Below are positions 1 through 10,946 of a stretch of DNA of 64,000 nucleotides, in pieces. The notes below the pieces were generated by a model. That model saw only the letters and a list, made by a program, of their open reading frames with translations, searched no databases and was not told the DNA's origin. How positions within the stretch are numbered: the stretch's first letter is position 1; each line of letters starts with the position of its first letter. Both the position numbers and the translations under genes were made by a program. Source of the stretch: Hyaloraphidium curvatum (lineage: Eukaryota > Monoblepharomycota > Hyaloraphidiomycetes > Hyaloraphidiales > Hyaloraphidiaceae); NCBI GenBank assembly GCA_025558095.1, contig JAIVFI010000024.1, positions 248,001 to 312,000 on the forward strand, given 5' to 3'.

Positions 1-860
1 GCTCCGGGCATCGCGGGCCTCGCCCTCCCTCTCCGTGGCCATTGCTTCTGCGGCCCTCACCCGCTCCTCCACCTCGGTCCTTCGTGCCTCCAATTCGCCC
101 AGCTTGGTCTCCAAAGCAGCTCCGCGCTCCCTCTCCGCCTCCAGGTCCCTCTCCACTGCCTCTGACCCGTCCCTCGCAATCGCGGCCTCCCTCTTCAGCA
201 CCCCGTTTGCCCTCTCCGCAAGCTCGAGCCGCGAGGCGAGCTCCGCAACGCGCTGTTTGAGGGCAGCGCGCTCCGCGGTGCGCGACGCGAGGTCCGATTC
301 GAGTGCGGCCATGCGGCTCTGGTCCGGGGCGGGGGAGGGGTCCGTGTTGTGGGGCACGGAGCGGCGGGCATGGCGGGCTTTTTCCTCGGCCCGGGCGAGC
401 TTGGCCTGGAGGCTGCGGACCGCTGGAATGTCGACAGATCAGCCGGGTATCGGGCACGAAGCAGGACGACGCGCGCACCCTCTCGCGTGACGGTCTGCTG
501 TTTCTCCATCCGCTGAGCGGTCTCCTCCAGCAGTCCACGAAGCCGCCTGTTCTCCTCAGCCACGCCCGCAACTTCTTCGGCAAGCCGAGCTTGCACGGAA
601 GGCGCGGTGCGAATGGGGCGCACGGCCTCTGTGACCTCGACCTCCTCGAGCGCGTCCCCCGCTTCTTGTGACCCCTTTGCCGGGCCTGCCGGGACCACGG
701 CTTCAATTTGGGCGCCCTTGAGCGAAAGTGCAGGCTCCTCGGCGAGCGGCGAAAGCGGCGTGGGCTCGTAGTCGCCGTCCAGCGTGGCGGTCGAATCCGC
801 CCGCGTCTCGCCCAGCCCGCGCGGCGAGCCGGGCTGAGGGGCGGCCGCAAAGGCCTCCAT
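1..860 (-). CDS. Coiled-coil protein, 3' part lies beyond the window
   Basis: I do not recognise the family. Translation begins at the ATG ending at 860 (MEAFAAAPQPGSPRG). The first exon runs to 479 and a 56-base GT-AG intron (478-423) leads into a second exon that stays open to the window edge, so the C-terminus is missing. About 80 acidic and Pro/Ser residues are followed by long heptad-like stretches rich in Glu, Arg, Leu and Ala (for example RLAEEVAGVAEENRRLRGLL, then RVAELASRLELAERANG). This predicts an extended coiled coil broken by a short Pro-rich linker (HNTDPSPAPDQS). A structural, cytoskeletal or scaffold role is inference only. The splice join keeps one frame, which supports the model. 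Confidence 0.7.
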
Positions 861-1824
861 TGGCAACGACGCGCGGAGACGAGGCCGCGGTGGCGGAGGA
901 GAGTGTTGGAGCGCTGCGAATTCAAGGCCGGAAAATGGGCATGTGGTGCACGCGAACACGACGATCACACGCGTCCAGCTGCACGCGACGAAGGACTCTG
1001 CACGATGAGAAGCGAGTACCGCTTTTGCCAGGCTTTGCAAACTCCGATTGTGGCTGTTGCATCGCAGGATGATGGATGGATGGACGGAGCCTGCTCTCCG
1101 TGACCTGGGCGGGATTGGCCCCGCCGATCTCACCCGCGCACTTTCGCCCCTCGGACTTCGAAGGAGAAGACTGGGCTGGCACCAATCCATGTCCATTCTC
1201 ATTTTCTAGGATGCATTTGAAGCTGCTTTTGGGTCAAGGCCTCCCCGATGGTCCACCGTGCGCGAGCATCCGCTGTTCGGCGCTGATCCCCATGCCGCCG
1301 CATCGCCCACCGCACCGCTGGGATCCCAAACAGATTCGCCCGACATCCTGCACATCGATCGAGGTTGTGCTCGCTTGCGCTAGGGCGGCAATGGCGCCAT
1401 GGATGCGTGAGGCCGGAGCCGGAGAGGTGCATTCCCATGCCGGGCCGGGTTAGCCGAGCGGCGAAGGAGGCCCCCGACCCGCGGGAATGCAGACGAGAGA
1501 ACCAAATCTAGGGCACAGATGCCGTGGTAGCCTGTTGGTATCACCGGATTACGGAACGTAATGCCCAGCCCGTTGCCCAGCGAGTCCCGATCCTGGCGTG
1601 GCCGGCCAGCTTTTGCCGCCCTGATCCCAAGCCGGTCAGACAAAATGTCCGATAACAATTGATCCATGAATTGCCAAGGATGTTCAGCTCTAGGGCCAGC
1701 TGTCAGAGTTATCCGGGCCGCCGAGGGGAGCGGGTGCGGGTGGGCCGTCGGACCACGCCGGGGGCCCGGCGCAAGGATGGCGAGTGGTCGGAGGGTCCGC
1801 CGCAGCTTCAGACGGCAACGACAG
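861..1824. other. Intergenic stretch, no gene seen
   Basis: Short open frames occur on both strands, but none has protein-like composition, a plausible start plus splice structure, or a recognisable motif. It holds the upstream region of the coiled-coil gene and the region before the tRNA. An imperfect GGAT-rich run lies near 1068-1084, and a small perfect hairpin (ATTACG-GAA-CGTAAT) lies near 1550. Confidence 0.5.
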
Positions 1825-1909
1825 GTCCGAATGGTGTAGTTGGTCATCACGTATCCTTCACAACTGGTGAAATCGGATAAGGTCCTGAGTTCGATCCTCA
1901 GTTTGGACA
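1825..1909 (+). tRNA. tRNA-Val(CAC) with 11-base intron
   Basis: A full cloverleaf can be folded by hand. The acceptor is GTCCGAA (1825-1831) against TTTGGAC (1902-1908), with one G-U pair and discriminator A at 1909. The D-arm carries GTG/CAC with GG in its loop. The anticodon stem is TATCC (1852-1856) against GGATA (1875-1879), and the T-arm CTGAG-TTCGATC-CTCAG is perfect. The anticodon loop reads TT-CAC-A, then an 11-base insertion at 1863-1873, then C. The insertion sits after position 37, the canonical place for nuclear tRNA introns removed by the tRNA endonuclease. Anticodon CAC decodes GTG, a codon heavily used in this GC-rich DNA. The mature body is 74 bases. Confidence 0.93.
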
Positions 1910-1917
1910 CGGAATTG

Positions 1918-1922
1918 TTTTT
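1918..1922 (+). terminator. RNA polymerase III terminator of tRNA-Val
   Basis: Five consecutive T residues begin eight bases after the discriminator base, the usual polymerase III stop signal. Confidence 0.8.
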
Positions 1923-2343
1923 CAACCACCAGGGGTAAGATCTTCCTTCTGGTTGACTTTGGGACCGATCCGACGGGAATTCGCCGAGGGATGGGGGTGG
2001 GGGTTTTTTGTTGTCGAGGGGGACGGCGGGCTCCGCCCGCCGCGCCAAACCCCCGCTCGGCAACTCCGCCGCCATCCGCCGTTGCGCATGCAGGCTTCAG
2101 GTTCTCCCAGGAGCCTGGGCCGGCCAGAGATCGGCCCCAAGCGGCCGCAATGGCGCGCTTCGCGCGGCGGCCCGCCCCCGCGACTCCGCGTCGGCAGAAA
2201 ACACTGAGCTGCGCTCCGCCCCGACAGCGCATCGTTCCGGGCTGCCCAAAGGCAGCAAGCCGGATCCGAGCGGCGGGAAGCTCGACGAAGGACGGCTCTG
2301 TAGCTCTCGTTGCTTCGGGGTTTGCCGCGGGAGCGAAACTCCG

Positions 2344-2790
2344 CTCGCGCACGGGACGCCCCGCGCGATCGGCCGTCGACGCGCCTCGCCATCATCATAA
2401 TCGAGCACGGGCGTGCGAAAACAGGTTGTTTGGACCGGACCGGACGGCGAGCTGCGCCCGGTCGCGCCGCACGTGCTTTCCCGACCGTCCGATCGCCGCA
2501 CGAATCTCCATCCGCCGCGACGTGCCTGGAACCTGTTCGCCGCATCCTGCCCTCGCACGGGACGCCGCCCGCGATCGACTCCCGGCCCGCCTCATCAATC
2601 AGCAATCAGAACGCAGGGCTTTGGATTGAAAGCTGCTGACTTGAGAACGGGACGACAAAATGCGCATATCGGACCGGACCGCGGCGCGATCGTCGTCTTC
2701 TCCTCGTCCCCCCATCCAGCCGTCCGATCGACGCACGAACCCACATCCGCCGCACCGTGCCCGAAGCCTCCCCCCCTCTGCCGCACCATC
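2344..2790. repeat. Degenerate tandem duplication, unit of about 210-240 bases
   Basis: Two diverged head-to-tail copies, roughly 2344-2550 and 2551-2790, share blocks in the same order. First is CTCGC..CACGGGACGCC (2344 and 2551), next GGACCGGACCG (about 2439 and 2671), then CCGTCCGATCG followed by CGCACGAA and CATCCGCCGC (about 2486 and 2720). Length differences come from small insertions. No coding potential was seen. Nothing indicates a known mobile element, so this looks like a local duplication that has drifted. Confidence 0.65.
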
Positions 2791-2824
2791 CCACCCCCCC
2801 ACATCCGCCGCGCCCCTCCCGTCC

Positions 2825-4285
2825 CTACTGCACCCTCCCCCCCCTCGCCAGCACCCCCACCCCCCCGACCACCAGCCCCATCCCGACCCCCACGCACACC
2901 GCCCCGCCCACCTCGTACCCGCTGCGTCCCAGCACGGCCAGGTTGACGACCACCTGGTCGGGCAGCTGCGGCAGCGTGTACCCGGCAAAGAACACGGGCA
3001 CGCTCATGAGCGGCGGCGCGAGGTCCAGCGAGCGGTGCAGCGCGTAGAGCTGCACGAGGAGGGTCAGCGGGAGGGCGAGGAGGAGGGGGATGAGTGAGGA
3101 CAGGGGGAGGGGGGGGTCGCCGGGGGAGGGCCGGAGGAGGGAGGTGATGGCGAGGTCGACCCTTCGAACGGGGAGGCGAGGACGTCAGTCCGCGGTCCGT
3201 AAGCGATCACGCCCCACGACGGCCCACCCGCTCTTTGTCAGCAGCAGCGACAGGCTCGCCACCACCCCCCCGACCGCCGCATAGGCCATCCCCGCCCACA
3301 CCTCCCTCCTCCTCCCCCCCTTTGCGCCCTCCCCCCCGCTCCCCTTGTCCGCCCACGCGTCCGCCCACCCCTCCTCCTCCTCCGCGTACGCCAGCGCGCC
3401 GGTCTGCTCCTCCAGCGGCGGCAGCCAGGGCACCCAGATGTGCCTGCTCAGCGCGCCGCCGGGGCGGAGGGATTCCCATGCCACCAAGGGGAGGAAGGCG
3501 GCGAGCGACAGTGCGGCCTGGGCGGAGAAGGCGGCGAGGAAGAGCGGGGAGGAGAGGAGGACCGGGAGGGTGGCGGGGGAGGTGACGGCGTTGTCCTGCG
3601 AGGCAAAGACGCCGCACAGCGCGCTGCCCGCGAGCAGCAGCACCGTCCCGACGTAGTCGTGCGCGCCGATCTCGGTGCCGAGGATCCACCGCGAGAAGCC
3701 GATGTTGAACACCAGGCTCGCGGAAGAGAGCGGCGCGAGCACCAGCGGCGGGAGGAAGCACAGCGCGAGGGAGCCGCCCCCCGCCGTGCCCACGAGGTAC
3801 AGGGCGAGCCCGGCGTGCCACATCCACGGGCCGAGGAGCCGCTTGCAGAGCACGGTGCCGGGGGGCAGCGGGGCGGACTCGAGGGCGCGCGACTGCTCGA
3901 CGACGGTGGGGATGCGGCGCGGGCGGGCGGCGGGGAGGTGCGCGGCGTGGGAAAGCAGCGGGGTGGCCTCGGTCGCGGCGTCGGGGGGCGTGGCGGGGTC
4001 CGGCGGCGTCACCCCCCCGGCAGCACGGTCGTGCGGCTCCTCGGCACCGCGGTCCGGCGGGGCCTCCTCGCCGTCGGCGCCAAACAGCCAGTGGTCGTCG
4101 CCGAAGCGCGAGAACGACCTGCTCAGCCGCCTCCACGCGGCGGAGCGGGGCGACGACGGGGACGCCGCCGCCGTCGCCGCGGCCTCGATGAGCGCCTGGC
4201 CGGCCTGCAGGTTCATCCCCAGCGCGGAGAGCAGCGACGAGAGCAGCGAAACCAGGATGCCGAGCACCGCGCCGGGGACGCCCAT
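2825..4285 (-). CDS. NIPA-like magnesium transporter (DMT superfamily)
   Basis: Polytopic membrane protein of 464 residues, exons 4285-3228 and 3161-2825 (66-base intron). The N-terminus (ILVSLLSSLLSALGMNLQ) matches the first helix of NIPA proteins, and later segments such as VLFNIGFSRWILGTEIGAHD-type helices and SLSLLLTKSG, followed after the intron by QLYALHRSLDLAPPLMSVPV, fit the multi-helix fold of that family. NIPA proteins move Mg2+ across the plasma or endosomal membrane. A hydrophilic insert rich in Pro, Ala and acidic residues follows helix 1 and another, with a Glu run, sits before the last helices, so the protein is longer than typical members. The start was chosen at MGVPGAVLG because upstream in-frame codons look like untranslated sequence. 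Confidence 0.82.
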
Positions 4286-4477
4286 CGCGGGGAGGGCGCG
4301 GCAAACAGTGGGATGTCGGACGCGTCGCGGAGTTGGCGGCTGCGGCAAACACTTCCGCACCGTCGCCCGGTCGAGTCCAGTCCAGTTGCCCCGTTCCCAC
4401 CGTCTACGGCTTCTAGCGTTGCCTAGCATGGCAAAGATCTGCCCCCGGCCCGCGACCCGTTCCCGGCCGCCGGCAAC

Positions 4478-5231
4478 TCAAGCCCCGAGAAGCCCCCTCA
4501 AGCATCGCCTCCGCCTCGGCGACCTCGACCTGCTCCTGCTGCGGCTCCTGGCGCCGCTCCTGCTCCTCCTCCTGGCGCGGCTGCGGCTTCTGCTTTTGCT
4601 TGCGCTGCGGCGCCTCCCGCCCTCGCCGGCGCGGGGAGACCGCGACCGCCGGCGCGGCGACCTCGTCCTCGACCTCGACCTCGACCTGTCGCGCCTCCGT
4701 CCCCCGACGCCCCCGGTGTCCTCGTACCTCCACCCCCTCTGCGGCGGATTCCTCGCCCACTGTCCAACACCCATCACTGATCAGCTCTCCCCCACGATTC
4801 CACGCGGCCCGGCGATCACCTGTATCTTGACTTCCCCCCCGCCGATCCTCTTCCCTTCCATCCTCTGGTATGCGCCCTCGGCGTCGCGGGGTTCCTCGAA
4901 CTCGACGAACGCGAACGGGTCGGAACCGGCGTAGCGCGGGGTGGGCACGTCGCACCGGACGAGGCGGCCGAACCTTTGCGCGCGGGGAGGGGAGGGGGGC
5001 CACGTGTCGGTCGGTCGTCCGCTCCCAAACCAAACGGGCGGGGCAGACGGCCCACCGCTCGAACTCGGCCGAGACCTCCCTCGCCGAGATCCCGTCCGGC
5101 AGTCCCGACACGAAGAGGGTCGTCTGCCGCGGCGGAGGGCGCGGCGGGGAGCGGCCGCGGGGAGGGGGCCGATCGCCGCGCGGGGGGGAGCGCGAGCGCG
5201 GGCGGCCGCGGGGCGGGTCGCGGCGGGACAT
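4478..5231 (-). CDS. SR-type splicing factor, one RRM plus RS domain
   Basis: 196 residues in three exons: 5231-5056, 4973-4820 and 4738-4478 (introns 82 and 81 bases). After a short Arg/Pro-rich leader comes a single RRM at about residues 35-110. Its RNP2 is TLFVSGLPDG and its RNP1-like strand is PFAFVEFEEPRDAEGA; FERFGRLVRCDVP is created exactly at the first splice junction, which supports the join. The C-terminus (about 110-190) is an RS domain with long Arg-Ser dipeptide runs. SR proteins of this design bind exonic enhancers, recruit U1/U2 factors in the nucleus and are controlled by phosphorylation of the RS domain. This fits an intron-rich genome. The exact subfamily cannot be assigned. 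Confidence 0.9.
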
Positions 5232-5669
5232 GGAGGGCGCGATTTACGGGGGAGAGTGCGGGGAGGGAGGCGTAGGACGGAGCTGAGTGCGGCGGGGGAG
5301 GCTTGGTGGGAGGCAGTCGGCGCAAGTGATGATTCCGGTTCCACCCGACGAGTCCCCGCCCCTGTGCCGCCCCCCGCGCCCGCTTGAAGCCGCCATCCGG
5401 GCCAGCCGCGAGCGCCGCGCAGTCACATCGCCGCTCGCGCGCAGCGGCGACCGCCGGGCGCGCACCCCGCCGGGCCGCGGGCAGCAAACACCGCAAACCC
5501 CGCCCCCGCCGGCCGCCCCGCTCCCGCTCCCGCTGCACGGCGCACCCGCCCGCGGGACTGCTGCTTAGACGCCTGCTTAGCACCTTAAGCCGCCCCCTAA
5601 GCCGCCGTTAGAGGCGCATCCCGTGCTGCACCCGCCCGCATCCGAGTCACCCGACCCCCTCACCCAACA
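5232..5669. promoter_or_regulatory. Divergent promoter between SR factor and quinolinate phosphoribosyltransferase
   Basis: 438 bases separate two start codons that point away from each other, so both promoters must lie here. The sequence is very GC-rich with C-rich and CG-rich runs. No TATA box or named factor site could be recognised. Confidence 0.5.
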
Positions 5670-7140
5670 ATGATCCCGACCACGTCGCGCGAGGTCGGCG
5701 CCTCGGAGAACCTGCACGACGCGCACCTCGCGCGCTCCAAACCCGCCTCGCGCGCGGACCTCCTCCCCGCCGCACCGCCCGCAGACGACGCCGAGCCCGT
5801 CTTCGTGCTCGGCGCCACGCACCGCACCGCCGCGCCCTCGCCCCTCGCCGCCGCGCCGCCCGCCCCGCTCCCGCGCAGGCTGTCGTCGCCGCCCTCGCGC
5901 TCGCGCTTCGAGCACCTGCTCCCGCCGTCGTGGCAGAAGGCCGTGCAGGAGTGGTTCCACGAGGACATCCCCGTCTTCGACTACGGCGGCTTCGTGGTCG
6001 GCGAGACCGAGCAGGTCGCCATCCTGTACGGCAAGACAAAGGGCGTGCTCGCGGGCGTGCCCTTTTTCGAGGAGGTGTTCCGGCAGTGCAACTGCCGCGT
6101 CGAGTGGCTCATGGAGGAGGGCGAGTACTTTGAGCCCATCAAGGTGGTCGCGCGCGTGTACGGCGGCGCGCGGTTCCTGCTGCTGGGCGAGCGCGTGGCG
6201 CTCAACATGATCGCACGCGCGTCGGGCATCGCTACCAGGTGCGTCCGCGCCGGAGGACCTCCATGCTCTCCCGCACTCACCCCCGTCCCCGCCACCCCCT
6301 ACACGCCACCCTCTTCACACCCCCTTCTCTCCCCCTTCACTCCATCCCCCTCCCCTGCCATCAGAGCCTACCGGCTCAACCAGATCCGCGCGCGGCACGG
6401 GTACAAGGGCTTCATCGCCGGCACCCGCAAGACCACCCCGGGTTTCCGCATGGTGGAAAAGTACGCCATGCTCGTCGGCGGCGTCGACACGCACCGCATG
6501 GACCTGTCGTCCATGATCATGCTCAAGGACAACCACATCTGGGCGCAGGGTGGGTCGCCGGCTTCCCGCAGGGGGAGGAGGGCGCTGATCCGCGGCTGGC
6601 GCCGCGCAGGATCGATCACCTCGGCGGTGCAGCTCGCGCGTCAGGTCGGCGGCTTCGCGCTCAAGATCGAGGTCGAGTGCCGCACCGAGGACGAGGCGGA
6701 CGAGGCCATCGCCGCCGGCGCCGACATCATCATGCTGGACAACTTCGAGCCCGACGAGATGAAGGTCGTCGCGCGGAGGCTCAAGGAGCGCTGGGGGGCC
6801 AGGAGCTTCGACCAGGGGGGGAGGCAGTTCCTGATCGAGGGGAGCGGGGGGATCAACGAGTCGACGGTGCACCTGTACTTTTGCGACGGTGGGTTGCCCG
6901 GACGGCCCTTCCGGCGTCGGGACCGCTGACCCCCCGCCCGCCCGTGGTGCAGACATCGACGTGCTCTCCCTCGGCTCCCTCACCCAGGGCGTCCCGCACA
7001 TCGACTTTTCCCTCAAGATCGACCACGGCAAGGGGTTCCACTACAAGAGCAAGAAGCCCGAGCGGGCAAACACCGTCGCGGCGGGCGACGCGATGCCCGC
7101 CAACGGGGACGGCAAGGAGAGCGAGCAGAGCGACGACTGA
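5670..7140 (+). CDS. BNA6: Quinolinate phosphoribosyltransferase (nicotinate-nucleotide pyrophosphorylase)
   Basis: Makes nicotinate mononucleotide, CO2 and pyrophosphate from quinolinate and PRPP, the entry of the kynurenine route into NAD. 406 residues in four exons: 5670-6238, 6365-6549, 6610-6888 and 6953-7140. The fold is intact: quinolinate/PRPP-binding [25 protein letters not shown], then [22 protein letters not shown] and [20 protein letters not shown] in family order. Every splice junction restores a conserved stretch. About 85 extra N-terminal residues, poor in structure and rich in Ala, Pro and Arg, precede the core, making it longer than the usual 290-300 residues. They could be a targeting or linker segment. 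The first intron (126 bases) is longer than its neighbours and has a multiple-of-three length. Confidence 0.95.
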
Positions 7141-7427
7141 TCCCCGGCGGGGGCGGGGACGGCGGGGGACCGGGCATGTAAATAGCCGCGCACCACGGGG
7201 AAGTGCTTTGTCGAAAACGGCGCGTCTGCCACCCTTACGTGCCCTCCACATATCACGAACCCTGTCTCCCCTGCTTTTGTCGCCCGTCCATCCGTCGCCG
7301 CCCAGCTGCTGGCCGTGGCACCCCTTGGTTGCGAACGGTCGTCGTCCGTGGTCCTTGCCAAACGCGAGCGTGTCGCCAGGAGGTCACGTTGCTCCGGGGG
7401 TACCGGGGTCTGTGTCAGGGGCGCCGC

Positions 7428-8006
7428 TCACATGATTGGCGGCGTGTGCACCCCGGCCGGCGCACGCGAAGCCATCGGCCGCGCCGTGGTCTTGCGCTGG
7501 TTGTCGGAAAAGACCAGGACGCGGGCGAGCGGGAAGCGGCCGTGACCGCCGCACGCGGCGAGGAGGAAGGGGTCTGAGTTCAGGAAGCCCAGTTCCTGCG
7601 AGACGGCGGTGTACTGCCCCAGGTCGTTGGGCGCGAGCAGCGACGATCCGACGCGTCCCCCGGCGACCCGGGCGACGTGCGACACGATGGCGTACTGCAG
7701 CTGCGCGGCGGTGATCGGGTATGCGGCGGGCAGCAGCCACGCGGGCAGCGGCGGCCGCGCCTGGTTCGCGTGGTGCAGCGCGGCCGCGAGGTGCGCCGCG
7801 TCCCAGTCGAGCAGCACGGCCGGAACCTGCTCGCCGACGTCCGCGAGCGCCCGCTCGGCCGCGGGTCCGCGCACCGTCACGCTGCCGTCGGCGGCGCGCG
7901 TCGCGGCGACCTCGTCGGCCTGCGCTGCGTTCCTGCAACGGTCGCCTTCTTCCGCAGGGGACGCATGGCGCTTCGTGCCGCGATGATTCTCGTTGGCGCG
8001 ATGCAT
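7428..8006 (-). CDS. Hypothetical protein, 192 residues
   Basis: Not recognised. The frame from the ATG at 8006 is protein-like, with mixed composition and hydrophobic/charged alternation, for example PAVLLDWDAAHLAAALHHAN and QYTAVSQELGFLNSDPFLLA. No signal peptide, transmembrane helix or known catalytic motif is evident. The start is uncertain. A possible acceptor (TTGCAG near 7935) could join this frame to an upstream exon, and another short frame opens at ATGCGTCCC nearby. It is convergent with the quinolinate enzyme upstream and shares its strand with the OPT transporter. Confidence 0.45.
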   Translation of the reverse strand: MHRANENHRGTKRHASPAEEGDRCRNAAQADEVAATRAADGSVTVRGPAAERALADVGEQVPAVLLDWDAAHLAAALHHANQARPPLPAWLLPAAYPITAAQLQYAIVSHVARVAGGRVGSSLLAPNDLGQYTAVSQELGFLNSDPFLLAACGGHGRFPLARVLVFSDNQRKTTARPMASRAPAGVHTPPIM

Positions 8007-8226
8007 GCTGGAGTTGATATTGGGGACGGGGGATGCAAAGGGCACACGCGTTTCGCAGCGGGCGCGCGCCCTCTGTGGCATGAAGGGAGGTGCACAAAGC
8101 ACGCGTTGCGCGGATCGCCGTGCCAGACTATCCGCCCTGCAGCGCGATCGGGACCCCGCCGATCGCCTGCCTACGCGTCCCCCGAGATCCAACTGCGCAA
8201 CCCGCACTCGATCCACCCCATACCAG

Positions 8227-10765
8227 CTATCCCTTGTCGTCGGTCAGGTTCCCCGTCCAGCAGTATTCGATGTCCCCCTCGGGGTTGAGCGCCCACTTGG
8301 CGTAGGGCACGCCGGGCAGGGTAAAGACCGCAAAGACGGCGATGGCCGCGAACATGGCGCCCGAGTCGAGGGCGGCGGAGAGGACAAAGTTGTAGTTGGC
8401 GAACCAGGACGGGTACCGGCGGCGCACTGCGGCGGACGAGGATCAGCGGGGGCGCGGAAGCCACGCGGGAGCGCGGAGACGCACCGAAGCTCATGAAGAA
8501 CCACGAGACCAGCAGCGACGTGAGCATCCAGTTGGCACCGCTTCCGCCGTTGGCACCCGCCCCCAGCGCGATGATCGGGATGCAGACGAGGTCCCAGCCG
8601 ACCTTGGGGTACCGCCTGTGCAGCATGTAGAACGGCACGGGGAGCACCGCGCCGAGGAGGAAGAACCACAGCAGCGGGCGGTACGGCGAGGAGCCGCCAA
8701 ACAGCCTGGCGGGCCCGACGGCGCCCCAGATCAGGCTGGCGGTGTAGAAGATCTTGCTCGCGCGGGGGTTCCAGTTCGGGTCCGGGTTGGAGAGGAGGTC
8801 GATGGAGCGGATGATGGCGTCCATGACGGCGTAGTTGACGATGCCGCCGAGGAAGGTGCCCCACAGCTGGGCCACGAGCATCGATCGCGGGGGTATCTTC
8901 ATGTAGTGCGCGATCTTGAGGTCGGCGACGAGGGAGAGGGCCTGCGAGAGGGCCATGTAGCCGTAGGTCTTGAAGACGATGTTGGCGATGGGCTGGCCGG
9001 GCAGCAGCAGGCCGGCGATGAACTCGGTGAGCACGTTCAGGCCGACCTGCTGGTTCGATACGGCCTGCAGGATCCCCACGGGGAGGACAAAGATGACGGC
9101 CACGATGACGGCGAGGATGACGCCCCACCAGGGCAGCTGCAGGTCGTAGTACTCGACCACGAACATGGACACACCGAGGGTGGCGAAGAAGATGCCCAGA
9201 TACACGTAGTCGGGCACGTCGTCGTACACGCGCATCATGAGCGTGTGCACGTCGGGGGCGATGTGGTCCCGCGCGGTGCGGAAGCGCTTCCACACGTCCG
9301 CGCCGTGGTACAGGCCCACGTGGACCAGCACCGCCGTGAGGTTGGCGAACGAGATTCCGTACATGAAGGCCCAGAAGGTGCTCAGGCGGATCGGGTTCTG
9401 CTCGTACGCGGCCTCGTTGAGGGTGAGGTTGGCGTGGAGCACCTGCGTGACGTTCCACCTGGAGCCGTCCTGCGAGTAGCTCGCCGTGCCGAACATCGGG
9501 AAGGTCTTTGCCGACCACACGTCGGAATGGTACAGCAGGGGGGTGACGATCCAGGCAAAGAAGAGCGCGGACACGATGTAGTTGACCTGGCTCCAGAGGG
9601 GGGTATAGAGGGGGCCGGTGATGCCGGCGTAGTTCCAATCGAGGGTGAAGTTGAGGATCCCGGCCCCGCGGTAGCCGCTGCCGAGCTGGGCCAGGGTTTT
9701 GGAGATGGTGCCCGCGGGACCGCCGCCGAGCAGGCAGAGCACCGCGATCGACGTGAGCGTCGGCGCGATGTAGCTCGGCAGGAAGCCGTACAGCACGGAC
9801 GCGAAAAAGACGGTGACGAAAAAGTTCATCCGCCGCTCGGCGTCCGTCGTGCTCTTGGCGTGCGACGGGCCCGTCTCGTCCTTCCCGTGGAGCGTGTTGA
9901 AGAGGGCGATGATGGGCAGCGTGCCCGGCCAGACCATCTCCCGCTTCTCCACGAGCCACTTCCGCAACATCCCCGCCAGCCCGTAGCCGATGCACTGCGT
10001 CGTCATAAGCAGCATGATGCTGCCCATGGGGCCAATGTCGGTGTTGTAGAAGAGGCGCTGCACCGCGAGGATGTCGATCGCGTAGGCGACGCCCAGCGAA
10101 GTGGAGCTGCAGATGCAGATCAACGTGTGCTCCTTGACGTTGAACGGGCCTTCGTTCAGCACGAATTCGCGTCCAAAGAGCCGTACGCTGTGTGGTAGCC
10201 AGCGCGCCATCGCGTTCCCGAGCACGAAGCTGACCAGTTGGACGAAAAAGAGGGAGAGCGACAGCGTCGCGCTTCGAAAGTAGTAGAACTGCCCCACGCC
10301 CGCCGCCAGCACCGTCAGGAGGGATCCGAGGATCCAGAAACGGAACGTCAACGTGGGCAGCGTGGGGTCGTCCGCCTCGTTGACCACCGCGGAAAGAATC
10401 TGCTCATCCTCCATGTCGTGCGGGAACTGCTCCGGCTCCTCGGTGGCGGCGTTGGGCAGGAACTTTTCCGACTCGGAAGGCACGGCGCTGAACGAGTCGA
10501 GCTCCAGGGCCTCGGACGGCGAGCCATTGAGGCGCGTGTCCACGCGCAGGCCGGCATTGGGGGGCTCGGCAGGAAAAATCCGCACCGTCTTTTTCGGCGG
10601 AGGAGGAGCAGGCTCGCTTTCGCGCTCTCCCGCGGTCGCCGAGTCCAAATCAGAGGAGCGTTCCGAGTTGGCGAGGTCGCCCTCCTCCGTGGGCACCGCG
10701 GCCGGTCCTTCGGGAATGAGAGGAGCTTGGCCATCGTCGTCCCCGTCCGATGCGGCTGCCCACAT
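8227..10765 (-). CDS. OPT-family oligopeptide transporter
   Basis: 826 residues in two exons: 10765-8485 and 8426-8227 (58-base intron). OPT proteins import small peptides, glutathione or metal chelates with protons across the plasma membrane. About 150 hydrophilic, acidic cytosolic residues are followed by some 14-16 hydrophobic segments. Family landmarks are [72 protein letters not shown] and, restored by splicing, [16 protein letters not shown] near the C-terminus. The start at 10765 was preferred because upstream codons of this frame lie in the promoter shared with the divergent dehydrogenase gene. Substrate is not predictable from sequence alone. Confidence 0.94.
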
Positions 10766-10946
10766 CGGAAACGAGACGCCCGACGGACTTTCGCGCGACC
10801 CGCGCAATGCCCAACCAACCGCACCAACCAAGGGCTTCCTTGCAAAACTGGCTTGGCGCGCGCCGCAGGACGCCACGAAAACAGAGCATCTCCACCGCAG
10901 CTTCCCACTATTCCTCCCTTTCCGTCCTTTCTCCCTCCTCTGCGCG
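10766..10946. promoter_or_regulatory. Shared promoter of OPT transporter and aspartate-semialdehyde dehydrogenase
   Basis: Only 181 bases lie between two divergent start codons. A pyrimidine-rich stretch (TTCCCTTTCCGTCCTTTCTCCC) precedes the dehydrogenase ATG. No specific factor site was recognised. Confidence 0.5.

Noticed and set aside
1380-2605. Overlapping minus-strand open frames across the tRNA gene
   Set aside because: They run through the tRNA and the diverged repeat and have Arg/Pro-rich composition without splice structure.
8396-10198. 600-codon frame on the plus strand opposite the OPT transporter
   Set aside because: Antisense shadow: highly charged, no hydrophobic core or motif, and the opposite strand encodes an unmistakable spliced transporter. 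Long antisense frames are expected at this GC level.
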